A stretch of 64,000 nucleotides of DNA from positions 248,001-312,000 of the forward strand of contig WTXG01000028.1 in the NCBI GenBank assembly GCA_022496185.1, read 5' to 3'. Source of the stretch: Multifurca ochricompacta. Its lineage: Eukaryota; Basidiomycota; Agaricomycetes; Russulales; Russulaceae. Shown in pieces: positions 1 through 12,319 of this stretch; the first letter of the stretch is position 1, and each line of letters begins with the position of its first letter. The position numbers and the translations under genes are program-made. Below the pieces are notes generated by a model. That model did not search any database and was not told the origin of the DNA. It was given only the letters and a program-made list of their open reading frames with translations.

Positions 1-1957
1 CCACACCGCCCAAAATATTAATAAAATATTCGATTTGCTGTTTATTGTTTATTTGTTCGTGTTTGCCCTTTGGTGGCAGTGGGCAGAAACCCTTACTCGT
101 AGTGGTCCAGGCCTCCGGTTTTTTTTACAAATGACAAATAAGTAAATAACCGTTGACCCGTTGACATTGACAGTTACTTTACGCCGACTATGATGACAGG
201 TGCTCATGGAGTTAACGCGGTTAATTGAATAGATAGATACGTAACGTAACTAATGGGCCCCGTCTTATTGTTTGTCCTAGAAAATACAAAATCGTGGCTC
301 CTCGATGACCACCTGTAACGTTGAGTTGCACTTGGTTGGTCGTTTTACAATCGCAATCAAGAGATTGCCCATCCACCACCACCACTACCACCAGCAGCCA
401 GCCAGAATATAGTTTAATTACCTTTGACCCACCCATGTGGTCCAGCTAACACCAGCTTCTTTCTTACTTCGGTCTAATGTACCCAAGCCCAAGCGCTCGC
501 AACCACCCTCCACCTCAACCTCACCAATCGCGCTCATTAATCGTGATAAATTTCGATAAATAGTGAAACCGGAAGTGCAAACCCAACGTATGGGAGCGCC
601 AAGGTCATCCAGGCGGGTCGGTGGTGGCGGCGGCTGTGGCGAGGGGGGAGAGTTAGAACAACGGAACAACGGAATGGTGTTTCAAGTTTTGGCTTGGTTG
701 GTTGGTTGCCGAGCACAAGCCGCCGCGTTCCAAAGAAAGGAAATAACGTCGAGTGTACTACCACCGATACGTGTCAAACTGATGGACGGACGGTGGTGCC
801 CAAACGCTCCTGAAATTTAATTTCAAATTTTTATTTTATTTGACTGACTGACTGACTGGGCCACGGGTTCGCAAATGGTTACAAGTCTTCCTCGAGTTAA
901 ATTGATTTGACATTGGCACACGCTTTTTTTTTCTTCTTTCGACAAAGGACGGGTTTCCGTTATCCGGGGGTTCGCCCTCCCCTCGTCCCCACTGGGATGA
1001 TGTCCACGTCATCGGCGACGCCCACTGTTGCCCACCGGACTCATGCGAGCTGCCAGAGTGAGCGCGCTAGAACAGGAATCCAAAACCCCATATTTGACTT
1101 ACACAGCCCTTCTCCCTCCGGTGAAAAACGAATGCGAGCGTGTGCATAACACGAGTCATGGGTGGGTGGCGCTTATACTCGGCGCCGGGTCTTAAATGCA
1201 TGCATGCCTCCTCCCTCCCCTTGTCCGCGTGCCTGTCCGCATGCAACGGGACCAGGAAGCAACCGAAAAAAGCACGCGTGTCGGCCCAAAGTGGTACTAC
1301 CCCCCTCCCGCCCACCCACGTCTCCCTTCAAAGTACCTCACAAAAAAGTAGTTCCTATTCAGAAACGATGAAAACTCGCGCAACCTCACCCTCCCTCAGA
1401 GCGTCCTCCAGGTGAAAGAGCACGGGGAGAGATGGGAAATCACGAGCTCGCGCGAAGAAGTGCTGCTGTCCCCTGCAGCGTTTACATGCCGCCCACGCGG
1501 ACCGATCTCCGGCTAAATGTGATTCCATGTTGAGCCTCTCATCCACGCGCCGTGATAGGAGAAAGAGTATGAATGGAGAAGCCCCAAGGTCAGTGTACGT
1601 GTAGAGATGCCGAGAGCTTGAGCGCACCCGTAGGGTTGTGCAGTAGAATTCGAATTCGGATCATGAGAACGTTGAGCCTAAGCCCAAGTCGTGATGAGGA
1701 GAGGGAGTATGTGCCCAGTCGGTCGTTGAATGGCGACACATAAAATGTAAGGGCCATTGGTGATCAAAGCTTTTTTTTTTGTATGAAAGAAGCAAGCAAG
1801 AAAAAAAAATCAACGCGTGTGCCCAAAGAGCCTAAAATCTGGCTTGGTATCTGGACTTTCCTCATTCCTGCCCGCTTCTAGGATGTGGATATGGCGTAGT
1901 GTGATTTTCTTTTCTTCTCTTCTTTGACCCGTAAGGCGATTATATTCATTTCGAGCA
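1..1957. other. Intergenic, no convincing gene
   Basis: I see no reading frame with recognisable domain content here on either strand. The stretch contains T-runs, a (GACT)n-like run near 843-858, short GC-rich patches and scattered short ORFs with skewed composition that look like chance frames. It may hold promoter and UTR sequence of neighbours outside the window. Confidence 0.5.
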
Positions 1958-2439
1958 CTACAATCCAAATTCTGGGTCATTTTTCCGAATAGCATCAACG
2001 GATCGATACCCTCGAAGCTGCAATAGCTCGACATGGTGGTAAGAATTACAAGGATCGTCCATCTGCTCTTCAACAGGTTCGATGACGAAATAATTCAGCA
2101 AGACTTTTTACGAGTTTTTGCTACGCTTCCGTATAGACGGCGTCATCGTCGTAGAGGTAATCCACGCGCTTTGCGAAGGCGAGGGCGCGCCGCCATGAAA
2201 TTCCAAGATAGTAGAAGAGAAAGCCACTGGGAGGGGAGAGACAAGCAAAATTTGAGAGTGAAGAGTGGTGAGAGCAGAGCAGAGAGTATGTGAAAGCGTG
2301 TCGAGATTCCGACAAGAGGAGTCGTGGGTGGGTCATTATCGAGTGAAGTACGCCCCAGTATCATGCGAGCTGAGATGGTTGTTGTTGCAAGTGGAGTGGA
2401 GGAGATAAGAGAGCTCGAGGCACGTATCCCGTCCACCAT
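1958..2439 (-). CDS. Possible small spliced gene, unknown function
   Basis: On the minus strand several short frames look coding when read in order. One around 2125-2200 gives LAFAKRVDYLYDDDAVYTE. A last one ends at a TAG (1958-1960) and includes IEPVEEQMDDPCNSYHHVE and ends KNDPEFGL. The spacing of hydrophobic residues, with a YDDDAVY core, faintly resembles a paired amphipathic helix (PAH) of the Sin3 type, but the frames are separated by stops and I could not define clean GT/AG junctions. It could be a real three-exon gene, a decayed one, or chance. The start is taken at the first ATG of the upstream frame at 2439 and is a guess. Confidence 0.25.
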
Positions 2440-2620
2440 AGATCACTTAGAGCGTAACCGGTCATGATTAACAGCAACAATACTGAAAGACGTCGAAAAA
2501 AACTGAAGGACCACGTGATGAGCCATCATCACGTGTTGTCACTGGAACTGTCCTCTGTCTCACTCACCAGACGGACACAGACACGGACACGGACACTTCA
2601 TTCGGTTTTGGTCGATCATC

Positions 2621-4507
2621 ATGCCGACACTCACTAAGCTCGCAGAAACCGTACAAGACAGCAAAGCCAAACGTCAAGAACGTCTAAAATCACGTTTTCG
2701 TGATCGCGGTGGGTACGTTCGCTCTCTCTCTCTCTTTCTCTTTTCATTTGCGAATCGCGTCTTTTTTTGAATCGAATCAGCATCTTTGTTCCTGCGGAAG
2801 GAAACGACCTCCTTAACATTTTACTCGCACGCGGTGTGAATGGGGAATCTCCAAGCAAAAAGCGCGCCGCCGCTGCTGCCCCACGTCAATCAGCGGCCGT
2901 TACTCCCAAATCGCGTGCCTCCACCTCCACCGCCATGGGAGCAAGAATGAAGACACCACGCACCGCATTAAAACGTAGCGCGCGTAAATACGTAGTTGTC
3001 CCCAACGTGCGGGACGAAATTTCTATACCTTCCTCTGCGAAGAAGCGGCGTGCTGGGGACGAAGGTGTGGGATTCACTTATTTCCAGTCATAGCGGGATC
3101 GTGCGTCACTCATCGTGCACTTTTACACGCAACCCCCCCCTCCCCCCCCACCTCCACCCCTGCACCTCTTATTTTTGCAACACTGTCACCGCATATATGT
3201 CATTAATTCCCCCTTTTTCGTGTGGGATGATTAGACATGGTCGCTACGACTCCTTCTGCAGCGGGGCTCTCTCGTTCTCGCGTTCCTGCACAGAAGAAGC
3301 CATTCGCGGATCAGCTTGCAGATGCCAGTGCGTACAGTATCACACACATATACATTTCTTTTTACCTTCCCTCCAACGTGGAATCACAAACAAAGCTCAA
3401 CCCTTTTTGGCCTTTTTTTGTTTTACACCACAGTTAACTCGTCGAAGACTCGAACGGCGTCAGACTCATTCTCGACCTCGACCAAACCGGGAAGAAGAGT
3501 GCGAAGGCGACCGGAAAGCGCAAGGCAGTGGGCGTGACTGCTGTCCTGCCACCCCCACGTTACTCCGAAATCAGTAACGAGGACGAGGGCAAGGGCAAGG
3601 ATGGACTAGCGCCACCCGTCGGCAAGGCGCTCAAGTCTCCGCTCGTCCGTAAGAGACAACAGCAAGCAAAGAAACAGAATTCTAAAAGTGGCAAAAGTGC
3701 CGGCATGATCCCGCTTGAGATCAAACGGGCGAATCGTACTGGACTGAAAGAGTTGGAGCTCCCCACGGGAAGTGACTCAGATGATTCGGACGTGCCCTTG
3801 GCGAAGAAGATGACGTTTGCATCCCGCGACACCGTCAACAACCCCGCCAAGCACTCTCGCTTGCTCGCTGATACGCGGACAAAGCTTAACGACAACAAGG
3901 AGGACGCGCAGTCACAATTGCCGTTACCACCACTATCAAAGAAGCGCAAGGTTAAATCTAACAAACGTCCGCGCGCGGTCGATGACCTACCATCCGAATC
4001 TGACAAGTCGTCGTTGTCTAAGAAACCTTCCGCTAAGAAGGGGCACTCGGGTGAGACCGATGTTGGTAAAACCGCGGCCGTCATAGCCAGAAGCGGAGCC
4101 CAAGGGTCCCCGAGGGTGAAGAGAAAGGAAGACGAGGGACGCGGAGCCGAGGAATCACGGAATGAGGAAGACGAGAAGACGTCGAGGATGCCGGTTGCTA
4201 CTACTACAGCTAAGGACGTCAGTTTATTCGCACGGTCGCCAGTGCCAAAGAAGCGAGCACGTGTCGAAAGTGGCGATGGTACCGAAGCGAGAGTATTGCA
4301 GTCAACCGTTGCACCACTGAACGTAAACACAGTTCCATCCCATCGCAAACGCAAGGAGCAGCTCATCAAGACCGCGGTTGGGACGACGATCACTGGTACT
4401 GACAAGAAGTCTCGAGAAGAGAATCAGAACGAGAACGAAAGCGAGCGGCCGAAGAAGAAGAGTCGTTTCGGTGCCGATCCTACTACCACGACAAGGTACG
4501 TCATGTC

Positions 4508-4542
<35 letters not shown>

Positions 4543-4951
4543 TTCGTTTTTTTTGACTTCAACGACGGGATTGTGGGACCGGCCCCAATCATTAGCCGTC
4601 GTGGAAAGGAGAACGTGGAGATGAGCAAGTCGGCGCGCGAGGTGTCTAGCATGGTCATGGACAAGGTTCGCGTTTTTATTTATTTTCACTTTCATTATTC
4701 AAATAAAATAAAATAAACAGCCCCTGCCATCTCCGGTGAAGAAACGGACGGCGCAGAGAAAAAAACCAGCGTCAAAAGCGAAACCGCTGTCTCGTATTCG
4801 TGCTGCGCCGACGCGAGTACCTCTTCGTTCTCGTGGACCGCCACCGGAGGTCCTCCGACGGATTCAAAACAACGCGCAGAGTCTCGTTCTTCGGATGGTA
4901 GGAGGAGAGGAGGAAGTTGATGATGACGATCCTATTGATTTCCTTCGTTAG
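2621..4951 (+). CDS. Lys/Ser-rich nuclear protein, unknown
   Basis: This is a spliced gene of about six exons whose product I do not recognise. It starts MPTLTKLAETVQDSKAKRQE. The first intron begins GTACGT at about 2709 and ends CAG at 2779, leading into a motif ending LLNILLARGVNGESP. Later introns are at about 3063-3233, 3330-3443, 4496-4598 (which holds a CT/TG microsatellite) and 4665-4720. The middle is a long low-complexity stretch rich in K, S, R and E, with several basic clusters that look like nuclear localisation signals, for example SKKRKVKSNKRP. The C-terminus is acidic and ends DDDDPIDFLR. The conserved-looking parts are the N-terminal 60 residues and the short segment around DLDQTGKK. 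Composition suggests a DNA- or chromatin-associated protein, which is inference only. The 280-residue antisense frame here is a shadow. Confidence 0.7.
4508..4543. repeat. (CT)n(TG)n microsatellite in an intron
   Basis: A run of CT dinucleotides passes directly into a run of TG dinucleotides inside the intron of the Lys/Ser-rich protein gene, close to its 5' splice site. Confidence 0.85.
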
Positions 4952-5287
4952 TTTTGTTCGCTCGACTCTATTTTTTTCTTTTTTCCCGAGAGATTTTTGC
5001 TGTTGTTATTTTGTTGTTGTTCGGCCTGTACTACAAACGGTTTTATGTCAATCTACCGAAACATGTTATTATTATTTATTATCTATCGCAACAAGTTCTT
5101 TTTCTTTTCTCTTTTTCTCATTGTCATAAGTCAGCCCATTCGTATTTCCTTCTATAGCCATACATCGATGATAACGGCATCGCCAGGCGTCCGCTGTTGT
5201 ACAATTTACCCCCGATGAAGGTATAAACACACACAACGACTAGTCAAGATAAGAAGACATGATAGAAACGAAAGAAAAAAAAACATT

Positions 5288-6496
5288 CTAGCGCTTGGAA
5301 GACTGCGCGGCTTTCGCGTCTAATGCCTTTTGTTTCTCTGTGGATGATGGAAGAAAAAAAGTCAACATCGTAGTAGAGGTGTGTGTGTGATGCTGAGGGG
5401 AAAGGGGAGAGAGAGAGAATAGTGGGAGAAAGAGGACGATGGGACCACCCCACCTTCAGCTTCGGCTTTCCTCTTTGATGCTGCGGCTTCACGTTCTGCG
5501 CGGATCTTCGCGAGTCGGGATAGATCGGCTTTTGCTTGGTCTGTCTTTCCCTGAACGTGCAACTACAAAAAAAAAAAAAAGGGAACACAAGAAGGAAGAA
5601 AGGCGAGGCGCGGCGCGAAGAAAGAATAATCATGGCGTGAGACAAGATAGACCACACGAAACGGACGAGACCCGTAAATCCTAGGGGGGGGGGGGGCGCA
5701 CCTTCCAGTAACGATCCTTCGCCTCTTGTTTCTCCTTCTGTTCCCTGTATATATAAAGACGATGTTAGTCGTCATCATCATCGCATCATCGTAAGTATCT
5801 TAAAAAGAAAGGAGCGAGGGTTGATGATGGTGGTGGAGGCGCACGCACCGTTCCTTGCGCGATAGCTCGCGCGGTGCGCTCAGGTCTGAGATGTTTAACT
5901 TCTTCGTTATGCGGTTAGGATTGGCGATCAAGTCGTCCTTATCAACGTCTCCGTCCTCGTCTCCATCTTTGTTCGCCTTCTTAGGTGTGGTGGCTTGCTG
6001 GCCGTTCTGCCTCTTTATGATCTCTTTGCGTGCGAACGCGGAAACCCCTTCGGGGACCACCTTTTGATCTCCTTCTCTTCTTCTTCTTCTTCCTCCTCCT
6101 CCTCCTCTTCTCCTCTCCTTCACCATCCTCATCAGAATCCTCTTCTAGGGTGTTACGACGGCTGATAAAAAGAAAAAAGTGAATTCGTGTCGGTGGGGGA
6201 TTAAAGAGAACGATAAAGGCATCATCATATCATCATCACACACCGTCTATCTTCGCCCACTGCTGTTCCATTCTCATCGATAGAGAAGCTTCGACTGGAG
6301 GGTCATTTCTTTAAGTAATCTTATCGGGTAGGAAAAGAGAAGTAAGGTTACAACTCACCTGAAACTTCTCCCGCCACCGCGCTTCGTTTTGAACTTTCCT
6401 AAAAATTAGTATCAGCCAATATATACACACACACACACGCTGACAATCTTCCTGTGAGATATGATATGAAAAAGACATACCTGATCCTCTGGCCAT
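5288..6496 (-). CDS. PDAP1/PP28-family phosphoprotein
   Basis: This is the homologue of the 28 kDa heat- and acid-stable phosphoprotein (PDGFA-associated protein, casein kinase substrate PP28), a small basic/acidic protein of poorly defined role. Six exons are readable. The N-terminus is MARGSGKFKTKRGGG, the start typical of fungal members. A central block reads LIANPNRITKKLNISDL and then APRELSRKERE. A helical block ends RYWK, and the next exon begins HVQGKTDQAKADLSRLAKIR. The last exon ends AAQSSKR. The block from NPNR to RLAKIR is the family signature. Between about 6070 and 6125 the acidic tract is encoded by GAG/GAA simple repeats, and the frame entering it differs from the frame leaving it; a missed short intron or an indel in the repeat would explain this. 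It is divergently paired with the NDUFA6 gene across about 220 bp. Confidence 0.88.
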
Positions 6497-6716
6497 CAGT
6501 CAAGATCGCAGATGAAGTTACAGCTACAGCTACAGCAGTTTGGGACGCGACTTGGGAGTCGTATTAGGTACCGGGCCGTACTATCCGGTGTTTTTTACAA
6601 GCAAGTGGTGAATAATTTCCGGGGAATTCCGAGTTGAGGTTGGGGGTGGAAGGGTGGGTCGTTCCTCTCATTCTCATTCTCATTCATTTATTTTAATTCA
6701 CTCCGACGACGGACCT
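6497..6716. promoter_or_regulatory. Shared divergent promoter, PDAP1-like / NDUFA6
   Basis: A 220 bp spacer lies between two start codons pointing away from each other, so both promoters must sit here or overlap the first exons. It contains a short (ATTCTC)n-type pyrimidine run at about 6668-6685 just upstream of the NDUFA6 start. I see no clear TATA box. Confidence 0.5.
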
Positions 6717-7355
6717 ATGACAACTATACCAACGCGCCTCGCTCGCTCAGCGGCCGTATCAACGGGCTCTGCACATCAGCGTAAGCGTGTCCTTGACTTA
6801 TACCGCGAGTGGATACGTGGGGTGCGTTTCCCCTCTTATTGCTTTCGCGGATCTCTTACCTCTCCCCCTCCGTATCAAATGTCTTTCCGTCTATTTGAAC
6901 CATATCCCCCCACCTCTTCCCTTCTCCCCAAATAAATACCGCGACAGGCTCCTGATATTTGTACATTATACGCTCTGGATGTCCCACCGTCCGCCGTGCG
7001 TGTCGTCATTCGCCAGCGCTTCGAGAGGAACCGTTACGTATCCGACCCAAAGTTGATCGACATTTTGCTACATAAAGGCGTGTGGAATACCAGGAGACGA
7101 TGAACTTTTGGAAGCAGGAGCCTCATGTGCTCGGTCCTTTGTTGGGCAACAGTGATCGACCTCCCAGAACGTTTTTGCAAAAGTTCTTCGAAGGTGCGCG
7201 CTTTATATATATATGCGTCCTCGTTTCTTGCGTTGACACAGTCTACTTTTTTTTTTTCTTTTTTTTTTTTGGGGGGGGGGGTGGCTTGATGTATTGTTTG
7301 TGTGATTACAGGGAGAGATGAGGATGCTGTCCTTCCTGCGTCACCTAATGTGTAA
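6717..7355 (+). CDS. NDUFA6: NADH dehydrogenase subunit NDUFA6 (B14, LYR protein)
   Basis: This is an accessory subunit of mitochondrial respiratory complex I, an LYR-motif protein that binds the mitochondrial acyl carrier protein at the matrix arm. The first exon starts MTTIPTRLARSAA and carries the LYR motif in VLDLYREWIRG. A 127 nt intron (6825-6951) follows. The second exon encodes RQRFERNRYVSDPKLID and then ETMNFWKQEPHVLGPLLG, the conserved core of the family. A third exon (from about 7312) ends LPASPNV. Length is about 130 residues, as usual. Between LLHKG and EYQETMNFW the frame changes at about 7080-7084 (GTGTG where one GTG would suffice), a 2 nt excess. Because the flanking protein is conserved, this looks like a sequence error rather than a broken gene. 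Confidence 0.9.
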
Positions 7356-8267
7356 TATTTTTCAGCATTTGTATAGACTTCTTTCTTCGAACCTCAAGTC
7401 ATTGACCAGCATGCAGTGATGGTAAAGATGTATGTTTTTCGGTAAAAAATAATTTCGTTATTACTCTATTCTTGTGGTGCCATTCGGAGAGGAAGGTGGA
7501 TCAGTTCAACGTTGCCCTCGGTGATTAGAGATGGTCTCGTTGGTAAGTTGTCATATGGCCTTGGTCTTTCTCGTGATGAGTCCTTGCCGCCCCAGTCATA
7601 GCCTTTTGGCCTTGATGAACGGCACTTAGCATACAGCCAAACAATATGCACTACTGATTTTCACTTTGGTTCGGTTCTTGAATCCTTTTACTGATTACCC
7701 TTTCTCCCCAGATTCGAACCGTTCTTTTTCTGTGTACAGATGATATGAGAAGACCTAGCTAGCCATTGCGATCGTGGCTAAGTGCTACTGGTCGGTTCTC
7801 TATGTTGTTTTTTTTCTTTTTTTTCTTTTTTCCTTATCGCAATTCATTCTTCACTGACTGATATCCGTGTGTCAGACAAACGAACTCGATAGACCCTCTT
7901 GTTCTTCGACTGTGTCAATGTCAATTCGTAGTATTAAATCATATAACCTATCATTAACATGTACAATTAACCAAAGACTCATCCGTGGTTTGGGTGTTGG
8001 TTCAGCTGGGGGTATCGGGTTGTGGCTGAGGCGGTTTCGTAACAGACTGCATTGCTCTTGACACTGACTTCCATGTTGGCCGTTCGCGCCAACTCAACCA
8101 TTTAACTACTAACCGAATTCTCTGATACAGGTTGAGCATTTTTAACGCTCTCTTTCTTCTCTACACTCCAGGGGACAACTTGTAGTCCTTTACACCCCGC
8201 GCGCTTGTCGGTCAAGGGCCCAACTAAGCCCCTTGCTCGGTTGAATTTCTGAGGCTCTGTCCCTTCC
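7356..8267. other. Intergenic
   Basis: This stretch holds the 3' region of NDUFA6 and the upstream region of SET2. Long T/C-rich tracts (about 7808-7835) are present. I see no supported gene. Confidence 0.6.
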
Positions 8268-11200
8268 ATGTCTAAATTTCGTGCTATGGCTCTCAAAGTC
8301 GATGATGGCACTGCCTCACCACTTGCCTCTACATCCTCCATCACCTTGGAGGATCACCCTTCGAGGTCACCATCCAAGGTAAACGTTGAGTCAGACGTTG
8401 TCAAAGTAGAGGGTCACTCTGTCATCATGAATGATACACGACCGTTCCCAGACCCATCCAGCGACGTCAAGATGGAAGACGAGGGTAAAGTCCTGCAAAA
8501 GATGAAACCCTCACCTTCTCCTAAGTTTGAGGACCGTATCCCCACAAAGTCTGAACCCAGTACCTCAACATCAGCCTCCGCCTCGCCCAAACCTGAGTCC
8601 ACCCCACCAGCACTAACAAGGCCCCTAAAGAAGGGCCCACAACTCATTGGCAACCTGCCTATAGCGATAGAAGAAGCGATGAAGACATTCGTCGAGATAC
8701 AGGAAAACTACTATCAGTACTCAACATTAGGGCGGAGTAGAGAGGCGCTGGAGAGCATGACCTGCGAGTGTCCGCCAGATGGCTCCAGTGAGTGCTCAGT
8801 CTATGCGTAGTCGACACTTTTAGGGCGCAGCGCGCTAAGGTTTGTCCAGAGGAAATTTGTGTGGAGGACTGCATCAATCGGCTGACGCAGGTGGAGTGTC
8901 TTCCGGGGGACTGCAAGGGTGGCGCATTTTGTATGAACCAAAGGTGCGTGAGGTAACCTCTGTCTGAGCTGCTCAACTGACGCGAAGCAGGTTCCAGCGG
9001 CGGGAATATGCAAATATTGAAATTGTCAAGACGGAGAAAAAGGGGTTTGGGCTCCGGGCTGCGGAGGATATGCCAAAGTGCGTTGTAACCTCTTATTTTT
9101 GTTCGAGGGCAAAGTTGTGCGAGCTCTGACCTTGTCCAGGGACGCATTCATTTACGAGTATGTCGGCGACGTCGTTTCGAACCCGTCATTTATCAAGCGA
9201 ATGCGAGAATATGCGGAGGAGGGCATCAAGCATTTTTACTTTATGATGCTGCAAAAGGATGAGGTGAGCCGTTCCCCCCTGCGCGCCCATCTTTTTGTGC
9301 ATATTGCTTGTACTGGGGTATGGGATACCAATCGAGTCACTCTTTCCGCATTGTAGTTCATCGACGCTACAAAGCGCGGTGGTATCGGCAGGTTCGCAAA
9401 CCACTCCTGTAATCCAAACTGCTACGTCGCGAAATGGACGATTGGGCAGCACGTTCGGATGGGCATTTTCTCAAACCGCACAATCAAGAAGGACGAGGAA
9501 CTCACGTTCAATTATAACGTTGATCGCTACGGGTGAGCCTTTTCCCGTTCATCATCCGCTCAGGAGGTTCTGGCGGGTTGACTGACAGAGCCGGTAGCCA
9601 CGATGCGCAGCCATGTTATTGCGGCGAGGACAAATGCGTAGGCTTCATTGGCGGGAAGACCCAAACAGATCTGGCCGGGATGGATGACCTCTATCTCGAT
9701 GGTACGCACCCGGTTTTTCCTATGTATTGCCTGCCCTTTTACGATGCCCCCTTTCAGCACTGGGGATTACGGACGAGGTCGACAGGCTCGGGCTCAAGGG
9801 GAGTAAGAAAAAAGGAGCAAGAAATTGGATGAGGACTGGATGGTAATTGTGTCGCGGCAAAGTCACCGTTATGTGCAAATGCTGATGTTCGCGTTTGCAG
9901 CCAATACTCAAGCCCTTGGCTCTCAAAGAGGTGCCGAAGGTTATCCAGGCCATGCGACAAACCCAGAGCCGCAAGGTTCTTGTCAAACTACTTACTCGAA
10001 TAAAAGTGGGTCCATTCGGGTGTTGTTCGTTGTGAACTTTTTTGAACCTTTCTTGCTTTAAGACGTCTGAAGATCAATCAGCTCTTCGTCAGATGATGCG
10101 ATTACGTGGGTTCAGTCTTATGACGAACATCATGGACGATTATGAGAAGGATCTTGAAATCCTCATGCTTGTAGGTTGTCAAAACTCTCAGGGTCCATTT
10201 GATTCTCAGAGGTGTATAGACCATTGACTGCATGAATACTTGGCCTTTAATATCACGAAACAAGGTAGAGGACTCCAAAGTCAGCGTTCCCGTCCAAAGA
10301 TGTGCAGAGTCAGAGAATGCCGTGCTCAAGAAGGCCGCTGAAGACGTGAGCTTTGTTTCGCCCCGTTTATACTCCACCGAGTTAACGTTGCATACTAGCT
10401 TCTCGACAAATGGAGCACATTGGAGACTGCCTATCGAATACCGAAGCGCCTGAAGGGTGTGAGCCTCGTCGCGATCTCATTTCTTCTTCAGCGTACTGAA
10501 CCTAATTTAGGACGATGGTGCCGAAGACCCAGGCGACGACTGGGCATTACCTCCATCCCCACGACCTGAAGACCGTCTACTGAAACGTTCCAAGCTGAAC
10601 GACCTCGTCGAGGCCGAATTTGTCATTAAACCGGCGGGCTTTACGCACGCGAGGCAAGGCAACCCTCGTATACTCGACCCACAAGAGCAAGGCTTGCTTC
10701 GGCTTCTCGAAATGGACCAGGCGCGTCTGGCGCGGCTCGAACGTACAAAAGCCGAGACGGCGGCGATCATCGCCGCAGCGGCTGCCGCGCAGAAGGCGGC
10801 GGAGGAACGCGCCCTCGAGGAAGCTGCGGCTGCGGCTGAACAGCAAAGCAAAGAGGAGGAGAGAATGGTCGAGCGTGAGCGGCGGCAGAAGGAGCGCAAG
10901 GAGCGTGATGAGAGACGTCAAGGCCGTGAGGATAACCGGGAGAAGCGGTTGTTGAAGCTCGTCGGCGCTGTCGTCGTCAAAACCATGTCGAAGTACCGGA
11001 CGCGTATGGACGTCGACATGTTCAAGAAGCACGCAAAAGAGGTGCGCACCACTTTTTCTGTGGGGGGGGGGGAGAAAAGAGTCGCCGCTGACAAACTTTT
11101 GGATGAATCTAGTTGACGCATGTCATCGTGGAAAAGGAGAAAAAGTCGTCGAGTTACAGGGACAAGGATAATAAACTGGAGACGCTCTCGGAAGAGAAAG

Positions 11201-11867
11201 CGACAAAGATCAAAAAGTTTGCGCGGGAGTACATCAACAAGGTCCTGCACAGACTCGAAAAGGGGAAGGGCCAGCGCCGTCCGCCAGAGTCGTCCTCGTC
11301 CACCACGACCACCACCCGTTTAGTAACAGACCCTTCCGCGCCGCCGCCACCACTGTCGTCGTCTTCATCATCTCGATCACACGTCGCTGGCATTCTTAAG
11401 GACACGAGTAGTGGCGGTGATTCTGGTGGTGATGGGCCTACGGAAGTTGACATGGATATGGACATGGACATGGACATGAGCGCTGAAGAAGCTATGGACC
11501 TTAGCGCAGATGAGGACAACGGGGACGAGGATGGGGACGATCATGAGGATGGCCGGGGTCGTGATGAGAACGGTATCGACGATGAAGACGGTTCGCAACC
11601 AACTCCTGTCGAACCAGCCGAGTCCGACACTAGCACAGCAGTAGCGGCACCTGCTGCCACATTGACAGATCCACGTCTACGCGCGCGCGCCGCGCACCCG
11701 CATCCATCGTCGCCACTGCCAAAGACGAATTATCGGTGTCGGTGTCGGTGGATTCTAAGACAACGGCGAGGACGAAAGGTTGGGAATTGGAATTAGACTT
11801 GCTGGATGGTGATGAGATGGTGATTCCATCCATGATGGAATCTAGTCCCACCGCCGCTGCTTCGTAG
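8268..11867 (+). CDS. SET2: SET2 histone H3 lysine-36 methyltransferase
   Basis: It transfers methyl groups from S-adenosylmethionine to H3K36 during transcription elongation, recruited by the phosphorylated Pol II tail. Domain order: a Ser/Pro-rich N-terminus (starting [14 protein letters not shown]), an AWS zinc domain (about 160-225), a SET domain with [12 protein letters not shown] and the tyrosine-bearing FNYNVDRYG, post-[20 protein letters not shown], a helical linker, a long Ala/Glu/Arg coiled coil, an SRI domain ([17 protein letters not shown] to [15 protein letters not shown]), then an acidic tail with a Met-Asp repeat. At least eight introns are visible. I find no WW domain between SET and SRI, unlike yeast Set2. 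The AWS region seems to contain a very short intron (about 8791-8831). Apparent frame breaks lie near 9815 (one base missing before AGCAAGAAATTG) and near 11,690. The last frame ends [13 protein letters not shown] at 11867; without the shift the ORF would end at 11796. Confidence 0.92.
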
Positions 11868-12319
11868 TCAGTCAGTCTAACACACAAATCCAGACAGTCC
11901 CATCATTGTCGGTTCACACACACTTTCTCACTCACTCATATCCGCAAAGCGTCCTTTCGTTCGTTGTTGTTTTTCTATTTAATTTTATACATCGCCTTTG
12001 CAGACCCTCTTTCTTGTTCTTTCTTGTCCAGACTCGGAGGTGTGCTACCCACCTCTACCCCCCCCCCCTCTTCCCTTTCCCTTTTCTTTTATCATTATTG
12101 GGGACTTGTGCTGCTACTTGACGACTTACTCCAGATCTCTGCTTTTTATGGGCTAGCGTGCGCTAAGGGTTGAATTGTTTTTTCAATTCATGGGGGTGGG
12201 GGAATGTTATATTTACTGCTTCTACACTAAAATAAAGGACAAAGCAACAAAAAAAAAAAAAGAAAAAAGACAAGTAATAATAAGCGGTAGTGGTAGGTAG
12301 GATCAAATCAAATACCCGC
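11868..12319. other. Convergent 3' intergenic region
   Basis: This lies between the ends of SET2 (+) and the PPR-like gene (-). It is pyrimidine-rich with an A-rich run at about 12249-12272. It probably holds both 3' UTRs and polyadenylation sites. No gene seen. Confidence 0.55.

Noticed and set aside
2996..3577. 193-residue ORF on plus strand
   Set aside because: It reads through introns of the Lys/Ser-rich gene, with poly-pyrimidine derived residues.
3560..4405. 281-residue antisense ORF
   Set aside because: Shadow of the Lys/Ser-rich gene; no splice logic or family signature.
5685..5697. Poly-G run as a regulatory element
   Set aside because: It lies inside an intron of the PDAP1-like gene; nothing shows a role.
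7700..7790. Possible minus-strand tRNA with GGTTCGAATCT
   Set aside because: T-arm stem mismatched and the A-box-like TGGCTAGCTAGG does not line up with a 7 bp acceptor.
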